The notes: generated by a model from the sequence alone, not told the origin. 64,000 nucleotides of DNA from Limonium bicolor (GCA_023374045.1 CM041779.1:310001-374000), one strand, 5' to 3'. Counted from the first letter of the stretch, positions 26,885 to 40,848 are shown. Numbers and translations: made by a program.

Positions 26885-29600
26885 CTAAGGATTGCTCAAG
26901 TAATGTCTACACCAAAACTGCGATAAATGATCTCTTACAAAGTCCAGATCCACTTTGGAATACGTGCCCCGTGCTTTTGTGAAAAAAGAAACGATCTGTC
27001 CACAAAAAGTAACTGGTCATCATTAGTACACATAATTTTATTTAAAATGCAATAACTTTAACTACAACTTTGATTGGTATATATGGGTTACCTTGTCATC
27101 ATCATCAAGCGTGTCAATATTTTGAACAATCTCGTACATGTACCGCATCACATAATAGTTACAGCTCCGTGAATCAAGCTGTCTAGGACACTGTCATCAC
27201 ACCATCCATGGATTACCAACTTTAGACAAATCAAGAAATTAAACGTTTAACTTTAATACAAAAATGCATAAATTAAAATGATTACTTACACGTATGTATT
27301 GGAAGTTCAAGATGGTGAATGGTTTCTTCTCATCACTTAAACCCAGCTTATGGCCCCTGCATAAATACAACATTTTAAAATGAAGCCATTTATTGCCAAT
27401 AATCCAGGACAAGCTTAAAATAAATATAAAATGCATTAAAATTTTAAATACTCACGCCTTCAAATATTTCTCTATAGCGATCTCTCGAAGGTCATCAGCG
27501 CCCAATGGGTCTAGTATCAACAAGCATGAGGCGTCGATACACAACACCATCAACATCCAATGATTGCTACCACAGGTAAAACAAAGAATGTGTTGTAGAA
27601 CAATATTTTAATTATCACATAATATAATTAGGAAGCAAAAAATTCCAGTTATTGTGTACTTACATCTGATGATATGGGATCAGCAAATATTTGCTTCCTC
27701 TTCGCACTGCAGCACAAAATCCCTGCCTCACGTGCTGTGCACATCCTTGATCATCCAATGCGGCCTGACTTGCTGACATCAATTGCGGACACAAGAAAGT
27801 GATGGAACCTAATCTCTTGTTCGATATCAGTCTAGTAGTCAAACACCTAAACAACATTTTTTCAAAAGATATGTTAAATAGCTTAAAAATGAAAGATAAT
27901 TTAATAATTTACAAGATACTTACACACAATAGGCCTGAATCACAGAGATGTTAAGCGGGTCTCCCATCATAAATTCTCTTAGATCGCTCACGGTAATCAT
28001 CAGATCTCTGGGCTCGGGGGAGTGGAAAACATGCTGAGACACTTTCATGTTGAAGTTGGTGACAAACTGCTCCTTCGTCATGAAAAAGTCGTATAACATT
28101 TTTTGGTGAGCTGTCAACTTCTTCAGAAACTTGGGTGTCAGAATGGGGGATCTCCTAGGAGTCATATCGAAAGGTTTTACCACTTTCTTTCTCACACTCT
28201 TACTCTTATTTGATTTCACCACTCCCTTCCCCTTATCCACTTTACTCTTCTTAACCGGTCTTAATTCCTTATCAATCTAATAGTATACAAAATTTAAATA
28301 ATAAACATATCAGTCAACAATCAAGATAAAAAATAAACAGTAAGCATGTAAATAGTTTACCTTGTCACTGACATCAATGAGAGAATATGGCCATGGAACA
28401 ACTGAAGAGTGTGCTTGACTTAATGTACTCCACTGATTCCACTCCAACGGAATCGGAGAGTTCTCATGGCCTCGCACAAGGTCGTCTACCAACACACGAG
28501 CGTGGAGAGGTGGGATGGGCTTGAAATGTACTACAGTGTCCGGTCCGGTCTGTAAAACCCGACCATATGTAACATGCATAGTCCCACCATCCAACACTTG
28601 AAACAGATGGCATGATTTAGCCACCTACATCAACTCACAACAGTAAGCAAGCTAATAAAATTATATTGTTTTAAAAGCAATGTTAAAATAACTAAGGAGG
28701 AAAAAAGAACAAACCGTAAGGTTTTGATAAGGAAATGTGTCTCTGGTAGAAGAAGAAGGTGCAGGATGATCGACCATCGGAGTATCCGCCGTCATGGTAG
28801 GAGCAGACGTCGGTGTAGGATTATCGACCATCGGAGTGTCCGCCGCCGTGGTAGGAGCAGATGTTGGTGTAGCAGTACGTACCGGTATAGGATCGTCGGC
28901 CACTGTCGATGTATCCGCCGTCGCGGTAGGAGCAGACACCGGTGTAGGAGTAGGTGTCGGTGTGGGACCATGCACCTGGCCCAATACTAAAGCCTCAAGT
29001 CTTTGCAGGCGCTCCTCGTAGGCTTTCTTCTCCTCAGCGTGACGTCTTTCCGACTCCTGCAACCGGTCCTGCACCCATTCATCCACCATTCTCTCTATCA
29101 TCTCAGCCTGTGGTACTCTCGATCGAGACGAAGAAAACACGTCTTTTTGGAGAACTTCCCCTCCAAGCCCCCGCACTCGCCTTGGATGATCCTTTTGCCA
29201 AAAGGCCTTATTCAGTGGATCATCTTGAGATGGAGGGACCGGAACCATCTCCCATCGCTCAATAGATCCAGACTATTTTAAATTACAAAAATATTAGAAA
29301 TGAACTTACTAATTAGTAAACAACAACTTTTAAAAATATGTACTTACAATCTTTGAAGCCAACTCAGCCGTCTCGCTCTTCGGGAACACATATACTCCCT
29401 CGTCATTTTTCTTCATGCGACCCAGCATAAATGTCTGCACCCTACTCGCATCGTCAACATTATCAATAACTAACTTAGTGCCGTCTTCATTAGTTATCGT
29501 CAGTAAGCCCTCGCTCTTCCACTTCTCCAAGCGCCCCGTATATCCAGCTCGCCCCATGAAGTGCTTATATATATTCTTCGCCCGGTTACGTCTCACTTGT
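26885..29600 (-). CDS. CACTA TnpA-like/ULP1-like protein gene, multi-exon, 5' end lost to LTR E
   Basis: I can trace nine exons on the minus strand, most bounded by clear GT/AG sites, in transcript order: 29600-29348, 29272-28715, 28624-28361, 28276-27924, 27846-27664, 27566-27456, 27356-27291, 27190-27092 and 26995-26885 (stop TAG). Exons 1-2 encode a segment like plant En/Spm transposase-associated proteins (VRGLGGEVLQKDVF, then a charged coiled-coil-like stretch) and a Pro/Thr-rich repeat. Exon 3 resembles the region found in CACTA-linked proteins (DUF8039-like). Exons 5-9 form a C48 (ULP1/SUMO-protease-like) domain: HW (His) in exon 6, LDPLG (Asp), then PRQLDSRSCNYYVMRY with Gln and Cys, so the catalytic set is present. 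Probable role: transposon accessory or regulatory protein; protease activity is inferred. The first exon is cut by the insertion at 29601, so the copy cannot be whole here. Exon edges are by eye. Confidence 0.75.
28755..28975 (-). repeat. Coding minisatellite in the CACTA gene
   Basis: About four imperfect copies of a roughly 50-60 base unit coding for a Pro/Thr/Ala repeat (TPTSAPT..ADTPMVD.P). The regular pattern also opens long frames on the opposite strand (28724-29021), which are not genes. Confidence 0.75.
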
Positions 29601-31010
29601 TGTAACACCCCTACTACGCACATAACATTACTTGAAATCGCAGCGGAATCTAAACAACTGAAAAATAACTAAACGATTGGTGCTACAACGCCGTCAACCA
29701 CCCATGTGGTTAACAAGGCTGAATAAATACAAGTGTATTGGTCTGATGATCAGACTCCCGAGCATAGAACTAATAACCATATATACATAAACACAATACC
29801 GAGTATTTACTTACATCCTTCAATGTAAACCATCACTGTAAACTGTTCACAACCAAAATATATAACGCCACGGGAGCACAGGCGCATCCCGGGCCCAACA
29901 TCCAAAAGTAATCAAAAGTGATCCTGCATCCTAGAATCTAAAGTCATTCCGCTTCTTCGATCCTCATCCTGCAGTATAAGAAATATGGAGCCCCCGAGGG
30001 GGTCAGCAACCCTTGGCTAGTATGGTTAATGCGCAGCCCATCGGTTACCGGGATGCGCGCAACTAATTGTCATGATGACATGGCATTCATTTTAAAACAC
30101 TCAACATATACATATATCATAACATAGGTATTGTACACAACATCACACATAACACACAAGAACAATTCCATTTAGGAAGTGAACCAATACAATTAGATCC
30201 CATGGAGAGCCTAGAGAACGTTGCCATACTCATGCTAAGCTCGTTACATAACTCGTTACCGTCCTGTTAGATTGAACGGATAACTTAACACAAGGTGCCT
30301 CGGATATAGTCACCCAAGCACCGAAACAACACATAGTATGCCCCTGTGGCCCGACGTGAGTCAGTAAAATAGACTTGGTTAAGCTAAAGGGAAGGTTGGA
30401 AACCAAATTGGAAAACAACCATAACATACAAAGAGAATCGAACCGGTTATGACATCGACTCCCATACTCACACGCGTGGCCGGAACAGACCGGACTCCTC
30501 ACTTCCCCCGTTAGCACTTGTTAGTAGTTCATCATTGAACTCGATAAACAATTCACAATAATAGATCAAGTCTTGTTATAGACACACAAGGGAAGAGAGA
30601 GTCATACTTATCAACATAACAATATTTAACAAGTGTAAACTCTTTACATGGTTTAATCTTACAAAGTCATTAACACACAGAAAAACAAACAACACACAAG
30701 CCGGTGTAAACCGGTAGGCAACAGACTGCAAGAAAACCATACCTTGGTCCTTGCTTCGATTTGTTTCCACCGTGGGTCACCCCTATACATGATTAATAAC
30801 GTCAGTTAATTAAACGTACTTGTTCGTCAGTAGTTTATTACTTTACATTTCTAGTTATTTTACTTTCACACTTGTTATTACTTTTCACCCTTTTAATTGC
30901 CATTATAACTCACCAACTTACCTTAAACAACCTCATACTATCATTACAAGCTAATCACCATTTTTAGACATCGTTTTCTACCTTAAACAAAGTTTTTGGT
31001 CCATCAGTGG

Positions 31011-31262
31011 CCTGTCCGAACTTGTGTCTGGACTTCCCAAGTTCGGACACAAGTCGAGACTCAAAACTGAAGACAGACGCCTGTCCGAACTTGTGTCCGG
31101 ACTTCGGAAGTTCGGACATGGTCGAGATGAAATTGAAAGAAGAAGCAGGTACGTCCGAACTTGTGTCCGGACTTCCCAAGGTCGGACACAGTCGAGACTC
31201 TGAAATTTTTTACGCAACAGGGCCTGTCCGAACGTCCATGTCCGGACGGATGTTCGGACAAG
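31011..31262. repeat. GTCCGAACTT palindrome array in LTR E
   Basis: Four hairpin units, CTGTCCGAACTTGTGTC paired with AGTTCGGACA variants, spaced by about 30-40 bases. The core is the same as in LTR A1, which supports A1 and E being one subfamily. Confidence 0.85.
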
Positions 31263-32158
31263 GCAAAACACTCATTTGCTAAGCCTTTAAATACTAACCA
31301 ATTTCCACCCAAACCTCTAACACTCATAGTATTTTCTCCTTAAGTTTCTAAATGGTGTTTCATGCCTATTGTAGCCATTATACCAAAATATTTCCTCACC
31401 ATTTACAATCACCTCTCAAGCATCTTTTCTTACACCTAAATCCTTATGTCATTCTTGTAGTTCCTCTTACAAGTTTATTCCTTCTCTTTGTTTACCAAAG
31501 TTGCATGAGTCCTAGAACAACTCCAAAATGACTTTGGTGTATTCCTAAACACCCATGTATTCTAAAACCTTCAAGACAATGTCTAAGTCCTTTTTGCCCT
31601 CTAAAACATCTTAATACATAGTTTCTTTCCTAGTAAAATACCTAGCCCTTCCCAAGACTTCCTAGTTCCCAAAATTCTCTTAAACACTTATAACCTCCTA
31701 TACATTACCTAATTTTTGACATGGGTTCTCCTAGAACATTACTAAGCCAAAACACATTGTTTTCTCCATTAAACACACAGAACACCTAAATTCACCAAGA
31801 ACACTCTCACACACAAAGTTTCACCCAAATTACACTACATTACAATATAGTGCATAATTTAAATTGCATGGCACTTAGGCCCTTAAAATGCTTAAACCTT
31901 AAACACTGAATTTCCACAATATATATGCCTTTGACCTACAAATACATACAACAACACATATGTCCTTTTACTAGTCTCCTTGAGAACATTTCACTAAGTC
32001 ATTTACCATTTGCTCTTTAGGTAATTTTAACAAGCATTATAAGCTCATTTCTCCTAAGGCATTAAACTACATTAGGTTAGCATATTTACCTCTTTTCCTC
32101 ACAACTTCTTTCTTGTTTCCTTATAAAACCGGTAAGGATGTTTGGTTGTTTGTCAACT

Positions 32159-35100
32159 TGTAACACCCCATCCAACAACAAACACATAACAACATTCTGC
32201 AGCGGAAAATATACTACTTCACATTACTTAACTCGTTGGTGTTACACGCCGTTAACCACCCACGTGGCTAACAAGGCTATTACATAAATATTGTACCGGT
32301 CTGATGGACTAGATTCCCGAGCGACTACACATTACTATCCCTTTCCATTAACAAACATACACATACCTTCCAACTGTACCAAGTATTTACAAACTGATGC
32401 CGATAACAACTTCGGTCTTACTACACCTACTGTATATATACAACTTACATGATTACCCATGTACAACGACTACCCCGTCCTACTCTCGAACGGCTTCCAG
32501 CTCCTTGTACCTGAAATAGAAAAGGAGAGAAAGGGTGGCCCCCAAGGGGCTCAGCACCTTTGCTGGTATGGTAATCCCGCAGCCCACATGCTACCGGGCC
32601 ACGCACAACTAATTGTAGTCTTAGCATGCGGTTGATTATATTTAAATCATGCATGTAACTTAAAACACACAACACAAATCATTCCGCCTCAATGGGCTCA
32701 ACAAACAGACAACATATCCACACTTGATAAGTCACTCATGGTATTCATTACCCCTAGAGTGTTTCTCCTCTAATGGAGCTACTTCCTTAATAGACGACAA
32801 CTACCCATTAATCGGGTTATCCTTAAACGCCTCTTATCACAAACTAGGATTCATATCCATGATCCACATACTCCACATTTTACAACATATAACGTACACT
32901 ACATAACAACACTTAACAACACTTTTCTCGTTTCAACGTGCACATAATAACATCGCAATAGAAATTGCATTATATCAACAACACATAACATAACGTGAGC
33001 TGTTCTCTTAGGAACCGACCCAAACATTGTTAATTCACTGGTGAGCCTAGAGAATGATGTCACCCCCATGGTAAGCTCGTTATACAACACTCATTACCGT
33101 CCTAATAGTCGGACGAGTAACTTAAGTTAAGATGGTTCGGGTTCTGTGGCCCGAACACACCACACAAACACATGTTCCCCCTAAACCGATCATAAGTCAG
33201 AATAGCTAAGCTTTGGAATAAGCTAATGGGAGATCATAACCCGTGAGGGAAATAACCATAACAGAGAAAAGGGTAAGGCTAAAAAGGATACCCACTCCCA
33301 AACAACGCGCGACCGGCCAAACCGGATTCCTCACCACTGTTAGTACATACTTACTTTTAGATATTAGTTAGAACCCCACTATGGAGTCTATCACATCTAC
33401 AACCATACAGTATTACAACTGGGTTAAACACACGGGAGATCCCTACATTCACATACACATATCACACAATTAACACAGCATAGCCGTGGTTAGAACGTCC
33501 CATGGTTCGGGTCGTTTAATCCGAATACCGAACTCTCTGTGATCCTAGACTCAGTTAACTAAGGTTAACACTTCCGAGGTTAAATGGTATCGGAGTTGAA
33601 ACGCCACATAAAAGAATTACTGTAAACTCATTACATGTTTTATCTTACAACGTGGCCAACATACAGAAAAACACATTGGCATACAAGCCGGTGTAATCCG
33701 GTAGGACACAGGTTGCAAGAAAACCATACCTGTCACCGGAGTCCACTTTATCATGTCCACTTATGTTCCTTGAGCAATTCTCGAACAACTGGTAATATTA
33801 CATGTACTTTTATTAACATCGGGGTAACATGATTGTTTAAAGTCTAATGCTTATAACTTACCCCCGTTAACTTAGTTAAATAACTTCACATTTTAACTTA
33901 TTTTACCTTTACATTTTAATACAACTTTTCCCCCACTAAATTGTCATTATAATTCACTTAACATGTCCTTAACAATCTTATAACATCATTACTTAATAAT
34001 CCCCATCATTACATATCATTTTATAACCTTAACATTTAAATCATCTTACTTAACTTAATCTCTCAAGTCCATATATATTTATCTTTCTAACCATCAATAC
34101 TCTCTTAATGGCATACCACTAATACCACTTAACATTCTAAAAATTAATTTTTTTTAAGGTCCGACCGACCCACCGACCGACCCACCCCCTGGGTAGGTCG
34201 GCTGCAGAGATCATCCAAGTTCACAGTTTCAGCCCGACCGACCCAGACTGGGGTCGGTCCCCTGGGTAGGTCAGCTGCAGAAACTTCCCATACATTGTCA
34301 AACTTTCTCCAAATTTTTCCTCAAAACTCCTAATGTGTTCTAACATCATTTGGCACATCAAACACACCTTTAGCCATGTACTAAACTCTTTAAATCACAC
34401 ACCAAAACCATCTTATCATTCACAAATTCCTTACAAAATTCCTAGCACTTGGAATGTTTTCTCCTTAAGATTTCTAGGTGGTATTTCACCTATAATGACC
34501 ACTATACCAAGGTGTTTCCTCTACACCTTAACATCATCTCTCAAACTTTTTCTTACTAACTAAATCTCCTTTTCACATCTTACCTAAACATCATTTCTTC
34601 CTTGTACATCAACATTCTCAAAAACACACATTGAATTCCTAGAACTTCCAAAATAATACCTAAATCCTTGTATCACGCTAAATCACCTTAGTACATGTTT
34701 TCTTCCCTAGTAAAACATTTGTTCACCTTTAACACTTCCTAGTTCACCAAAACTTATTTAAAACACTTAGAACTTCTTACACATTTTCCAAATTTTGCCA
34801 TAGCTTCTCTTGTATATACTCACATCCAAACACTTAGGTTTTTACCTTATTTCATTCAAGAACACCTAAAATCCAATAAGAACTTTCTCACACACATTAC
34901 TTCACCAAATTTACACTACATCACAATATAGTGCATAAACTTAATTGCTTGGCACTTAGGCCCTTAAATAACATGGCTCTTAGGCCCTTAAATAACATAA
35001 ATCATAAACACTGAATCTCCCACATCAATAATGCCTTTAACCTGCAAATACACCCAATAATACATATGCCCTTAATATACTCCTTGAGAGCATTTTACTA

Positions 35101-36652
35101 GCTCATTTGCCATTGGCTCCTTAGGTATTTTTATCAAGCAAATGAAGCTCATTTTCCTAAGGCATTTAAACTACATTGAGATAGCTTGTTTACCTCTTTT
35201 TCCTCACAAACTTCTTTCTTGTTTCCTTGTAAAACCGGTAAGGATGTTTGGTTGTTTGTCAACTTCTAAAAAATGTACAAATAATAGAATGAGTATTCAA
35301 GCATTTTGCTTCATCTCATTGTAAACCCTAGGCACATATATTGTCTTAAGGTATTAAAATGATTGTTTTACCTTGGAATGGAAAGAGAGCTTGAATGAGT
35401 ATCAAGAGAGGACTCCTCCTAGCCTTTGGAAGATTCAAATGAAGCTAAAACAAGCAAGGTGAAAACACCATTGTGAGGTGAATTTTCGGACAACACAAAA
35501 CATGAAGGAAACATCATTTTTCTTTGAGTCTCCTTACCTTGAAGCAAAGGAGATCAACAAGGCATAAAAATATAAGCTCAAGCTCCTTCCATGGAAGTTC
35601 TCCTTGGCACCGAAATGGTGGTTTTGATGATTTGAAAAGACAATGTTGTAGAGCTTGCTCCAACTAAGAGAACGGTAGTCTCGGAATTAAATTCGGAGCA
35701 TGGAGTTAGGAGTTACAAGTGAAAGGAGTTGGAAATGGTGAGGCTTTGCTGTAGCATAACCGATGGAGCTTGAGAGAATGGAGGAAGGGAACCGTGGGAA
35801 TGAGAGAAATGAAGAAAGGTGAGGTGAGAGGTAAGTTTTAGAAGATATTTTAAGCTTAAAAGCAAATAGTACTTTAATTTACTTGTTTTTCTTTTCTTCC
35901 TTTTATTTATCTAACACATGGTGGTGAGTCACCACTTATAAAATCGGCCCCCTTAGTACATAGGCTGATTTTTGGTCTTTGTTGACCAATTAATTGACTT
36001 ATGTTGACTTATAACTTAAACTTGCACTATTTGGTTACTATTCACTAACCAAGGCACATAATTGTGAAATTTTTGATTTCCCATTGATCTAGACTTCCTA
36101 ATGTGATACTAAGTAGTACACATGTTAATTAAAGAGTAATGATGGACATTTAGCCATTCAAAACCCATTTACAAGACAACTTTTCAAAAATGTGCTTTAA
36201 GATTCCTTAAAGCACATTTTGTGTTTTAACTTGTTTTCAAGCTTGGTTTTCTTTAGTAATTGATTTAATATGTTCATTAACATATAAATAAGGTCTTGGT
36301 AAGCTCATTAAGTCTTAACCAAACTTATCCCAAGCTTAGAGCACATTTTTGCTCTTATTGACTTTAAGGTATTTTCTTGTGTTTTGTTTGGTTTAACTGT
36401 CTACCAAAGTTTCCTAAGGACTTAATTAGCCTTATTAAATCATAATTGAATATTATTAAGTCTTGGTAGGCTCTTTGGGTCCTAACCAAGTTCACTCCTA
36501 GCTTAGAGCATGTTTTTCCTCAAACTGTATCCTAGTGCTTTATTGCATTTTACTATGGTTTAAATTGTTCACTGATGTTTCTAAGGCACTTTTTAGCCTT
36601 TACATACCATAGTTTGACATTTAACCCACATATCAAGGTTTGGGGTATTTCA
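32159..36652 (-). mobile_element. LTR F (4.49 kb), 3' LTR of a truncated coding-free element
   Basis: TGTAACACCCCATCC at 32159 to GGGGTATTTCA at 36652, then the polypurine-tract complement ATCTACCCCCCTTAAAAG. Left flank CAACT is the likely target site inside LTR E; its right-hand copy was deleted. It is of the same subfamily as A2 and E (shared 'gaatggctaaatgtcc' on the minus strand near 36140-36160). The TATA-like box is at 35844-35856. No coding frames of note. Confidence 0.88.
34160..34285. repeat. CCGACCGACCC palindrome array in LTR F
   Basis: Two units. The second is clear: GCCCGACCGACCCAG with CTGGGGTCGGTC; both carry CCCTGGGTAGGTC and GGCTGCAGA or a variant. A similar array is in LTR G at 44985-45105 in the opposite orientation, although G otherwise belongs to another subfamily. 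Confidence 0.8.
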
Positions 36653-39600
36653 ATCTACCCCCCTTAAAAGAACTTTGTCCTCGAAGTTCACACTTCCCAC
36701 ACATCATTAGATTAGAACACAGGAATCACTTGGAAATAAACTTCCATAACCAAACACACTTTACATCACAACCTCGGACTTAATGGTCCGGGTAACACAT
36801 TCACATCCATACATAACATAACATATTCACAAGATAACCTCGGACTCAATGGTCCGGGTATCTTAACAACATTTACACATACATAACAACCCTTAGACTC
36901 TCTGGTCTTGGGTAACATAACAACATTTAGACACATAGGTCTTGATAACATAACAGCCTTTAGACACATAGGTCTATGTAACACAACACATTTAGACTCA
37001 TAGGTCTTGATGACATACACTTTTGGAACTCAAGGTCAAAATAATATTTATTACATATACCACACAACATGTCATAGCATGTATAACAATCAAAAATATC
37101 TTTGATATACACAATGATCCCGCAGAACCCGGTCGCGATGGATGCCTTCTGGTCCCCGTCCCTTTGGGAGATCAAAACAATCACTTAATCTTTAACATAT
37201 ATACTTCTCATGTCACCGGTCCGAAGACAAAGGCTCATGCGTCCTCGGCTCGTGAGCAAGTACTACAAAAATATTCTTTACTAGGTTAAGTATAAGAGAA
37301 TCCTTTATTTCAAAAGTTAACCGACTGTTTTGAAAACACCAACTGAAAATCCTTTTGAAAACACATACAACTCCAAGTCCAACTTCTGCTCTTTGCTTCT
37401 TTTCTTAGCGTGGTTATTTGTGACCACTTAAGGGAGCTTCAAGAATCATCCAACCCTGATGTGATCAGCATAAGTGTTGAACTATCCTTCCACCCCAATT
37501 TGTGTTCGGCTTCCCTTGATTGCATGCAAATCAAGTTCCACTTCCCACTTCACTTTCAAGCATCAAATAAATCACTCATTTGCAATTTTCTATCTTTTTA
37601 ATCATTTTAGTCATGATCATAACATCTCCAAGGGATAGAACTTCATCTCTCAGTTATTTCCATTCACTTTAATGTTGTTACCTAGGGAATCTTATTCTCA
37701 CTAGGTTCTATGTCGGTATCATGCCCTTTCACGGATCACTATATGATATATATATACACATATATTTTATCAAAATACAACACACAGTTTCACATTTATA
37801 CACTGTCGGGGTTTTGTTCCCCGGGAGTTTCTCTACTCCCCACGCTTGTACTATCATACACAACTATTAATAAATCAACACACTTATCACAATGGTATTC
37901 GCATCTTCTGTGCGCAATTACCACAATTAAACCATGAATGAATGCGTATGTTTACGTAACACACACATCAATCATCACAACAAATTATTTGTGCTATGCA
38001 CACCATAAGTCACGTACACTTGTACGGAAATACACACTAAGTGGTTTTGCGCTCTACCCCCCTTAAAAGGGATTATGCCCACGTAATCAATCACTAAACA
38101 TTTGCTTAAAATGTTCTACCGTCGTGAAGTGCTTTAACTTCTACGCGGTCTATTACACAATGGATTCTGATTAGCGGATCTTAACCATATTGGCGGTTTA
38201 GTTCCTAAACCAAGAATTCTCATTGGAGTTTGTTTAAACTCTTAGTTGGTTTCGATTCTGGCCTGTTTGGCTTCTAGGCGTTAATAATTAGCCATTCACT
38301 CATGTTCACCATGTACATTCAACACTTGAATCACTGGCTCACTAGTTTCTGCTGCGAAACTCTAATAACTATAGAGCTTAATTGCCCCATTTGTTATTCT
38401 TACTGTATTGTACATCCCCAATTGTCACCTTCATCTTGGTAACAATGGTTTCTCAACCGACGCGTGGTATCTCTTACCGTTAGCGAATTCGGTGAGTTAT
38501 AAACTTTCTATCAACTTCCATAACAATTTACTATGTATACAGCTATGTACTTCACCATGATCAACTTGTTCCCTTCCGACTTACTGTCGGTTGAGGTTGA
38601 GCTACTACCTAGTGTGTAGTGCTCTCTCAGTTATTTCTCACACCTGAGGTATATTCCATGCCGATATTTGGTATTTAGTGCTGCTGTAGTCACTTACTGT
38701 TAATCATGTCTTCACATTTGGTTTTGTACATGTATTCTTTCATTGGTGCGGCCTTGCATTTCCTATGCATCGGCCATTATAACATTATTCCTCCACAATT
38801 AACATGTTTCCAATTCCTAGCTATCCCACTTGATCATTACTGCGCAAGTGCAATACCAAAACACTCAGTCATACAGAGTGTAGAGGTGTAAACTCCTGAC
38901 AGCAAATCTCTCATGTGATTCGCACGGAATTCACACTGTGTTTCACTGAGATTCTGATCTCGTAATACTGGCTACTGGCTTACTGCCTAGTTTGTTTGGT
39001 ATCACTTACTATGCATCTCCACTGGGTTTAACTCATAACTGGTCTTCTCTGCCACATTATTATTCAACAACACTTATACAACGGTCGCTTGCTGTGCACC
39101 GTGCTCTTACTTATTGTATAACACCAACTTATATGGTATTTACTGTCATATTAACTCCCACATATATACTTACATTATTCACACTATGGTTCATCATTCA
39201 TTTGGATGACTACCGAATGCTCTTTGAGCATTGATCATTCGAGTCAAGCCGGCATTATTCAGCTCGGTGTTTCACTTTATACACACATACTACTAAACTA
39301 ACTGCTCTCTTTCAATAATAATATCATCCATCCTTAACATATTTCTTGAACTTGATACACATAACTATCACTCCTGCGGTCTCACAATATTGAGAGGTAT
39401 CCCCACTCTTAATGCAGTGGTTTGTTCTCCGCTCTATTCACTTATACAACATAAACTTATGCAATCAATCTAATTTATATAACATATCTTGCTTATGGCT
39501 TATAAGCCTTATTTGCCTTGAGCTGCGCTCATTGTAGGCTGTCCACACACATGTACTTCTCTATACAACATTACATGGTTAGAGGTTGTATTAGGCTCCA

Positions 39601-39905
39601 TGACAAGGTCGTTGCATCACGTTTCCTTTCACGGGAAGCCCCTTAGGATTGCCAGTCCGTCTCCTGACAACTTATGTCTAAACTGGGTGTTAATTTCAAC
39701 CCTTGTGTTTCTATCATGTCATTTCGTGCCATTATTGTTGATGTAAACACCCTTCAAGGATTGCTCCTGGGTGTTGTTAAGTTATTCCATCACATCTGGC
39801 TTGCACTTATTGGTATATTCGGTTAGCCACGCCGTTTGCGTTCTTAACTGGCTTATTATCTTCTTCTGTGAAGATCAACACTTCCTGGTAGTGTAGGTAC
39901 TCATT
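36653..39905 (-). mobile_element. Internal region of element F, coding-free, truncated
   Basis: It begins with the polypurine-tract complement after LTR F and contains no retroviral frame on either strand. It shares several blocks with the internal region of H: 37421-37548 with 51070-51198, 38058-38075 (second polypurine-like motif) with 51821, and 38820-38900 with 52500-52580. It ends abruptly near 39905 without PBS or second LTR, where LTR E resumes. About 1.7 kb relative to H is missing. Confidence 0.7.
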
Positions 39906-39906
39906 A

Positions 39907-39989
39907 AATGGTGGAACTCCATGGCAAAGGAGATCAATAATATGTAGAAATATAAGCTCAAGCTCCTTCAATGGTGGAACTCTATGGCA
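39907..39989. repeat. Deletion junction with a 20-base direct repeat
   Basis: AATGGTGGAACTCCATGGCA at 39907-39926 recurs at 39970-39989 with one change. The first copy has no place in the corresponding part of LTR F, so it looks like filler copied from nearby when the F/E deletion was sealed. Confidence 0.55.
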
Positions 39990-40848
39990 CCGAAATGGTG
40001 GTCTTGAAGTTTTGAGAAGATAGGAATGAAGAGCTTGATGAGAGGAAGAGAATGGTGGTGTTTGTTTTTGATTTGGTTAAGTGAGCTAGGAGATAATGAC
40101 AATTGAAGTTGGTGTTGATGGTGGTGCTGTAGCAAAACCGTGAGAGAGCAAGAAGATGAAGTTGGAGACGGTGGGAAATGAAGAGAATGAGAGAATGAAG
40201 ATAAGTGAGTTTTTTTAGATATTTAAGTAAAGTAAATAGTGATTTACTTTATCTATTTTTCTAACTTATCAAATTAACAAGGGGATGAGTCATCCCATAA
40301 GAAAACCGGCCCCCCTTTATTACATAAGGGGTATTTTAGTCTTTATTTGTCAATTTAATTACTTATAATAACCTATGTTACAAACTAACTTATTAAAGTT
40401 ACTATTCATAAAAACAAGGCACATAGAAGTGAAATTTTTGATTTCCCATTGATATAGACTTCCAAATGTGAAACTATATAGTACACATGTTAATTAAAGA
40501 GTAATGATGGACATTTAGCCATTCAAAACTCATTTACAAGACAATTTTTCAAAAATGTGCTTTAAGACTCCTTAAAGCACATTTTGTGTTTTAACTTGTT
40601 TTCAAGCTTGGTTTTCTTTGCTAATTGGTTTAATATGTTCATTAGTATATAAATAAGGTCTTGGTAAGTTCATTAGGTCTTAACAAAGCTTATCTCAATC
40701 TTAGAGCACATTTGGCTCTTATTGACCTTAAAGCACATTTTGTGTTTCCTAAGGTTTAAATTGCTTACTAATACTTCTAAGACTCTTTTTAGTCTTACTA
40801 CACCTTATTTTAGTGTTTAAACAACATTACTAGGTTTGGGGTATTTCA

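Larger units (their letters stand above)
26281..29600 (-). mobile_element. CACTA (En/Spm) DNA transposon, left end, cut by gypsy element E
   Basis: It starts CACTAGTGCAGAAA at 26281, a standard CACTA terminal inverted repeat, preceded by TCA (candidate three-base target duplication). An array of inverted subterminal repeats follows, then a minus-strand spliced gene. The gene is broken at 29600 by LTR E, so the other terminal repeat and any TNP2-type transposase should lie beyond E, outside the window. The element sits inside the internal region of element D. Confidence 0.85.
29601..40848 (-). mobile_element. 3' LTR of element E, split by element F
   Basis: It starts TGTAACACCCCTACTACG at 29601 and ends GGGGTATTTCA at 40848, followed by the polypurine tract. 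The left piece, 29601-32158, stops in the words TTGGTTGTTTGTCAACT; the corresponding place in LTR F is at 35258. The right piece resumes at about 39906-39925, corresponding to about 35544 in F. About 285 bases of LTR E are therefore missing, together with the right part of F. The frames within (31007-31343) come from the palindrome array. Confidence 0.75.

Noticed and set aside
28724..29281. Plus-strand frames rich in Arg or Val
   Set aside because: Antisense to the CACTA gene and caused by its coding minisatellite.
30964..31343. Five overlapping frames on both strands
   Set aside because: Shadow of the GTCCGAACTT array in LTR E; no domain.
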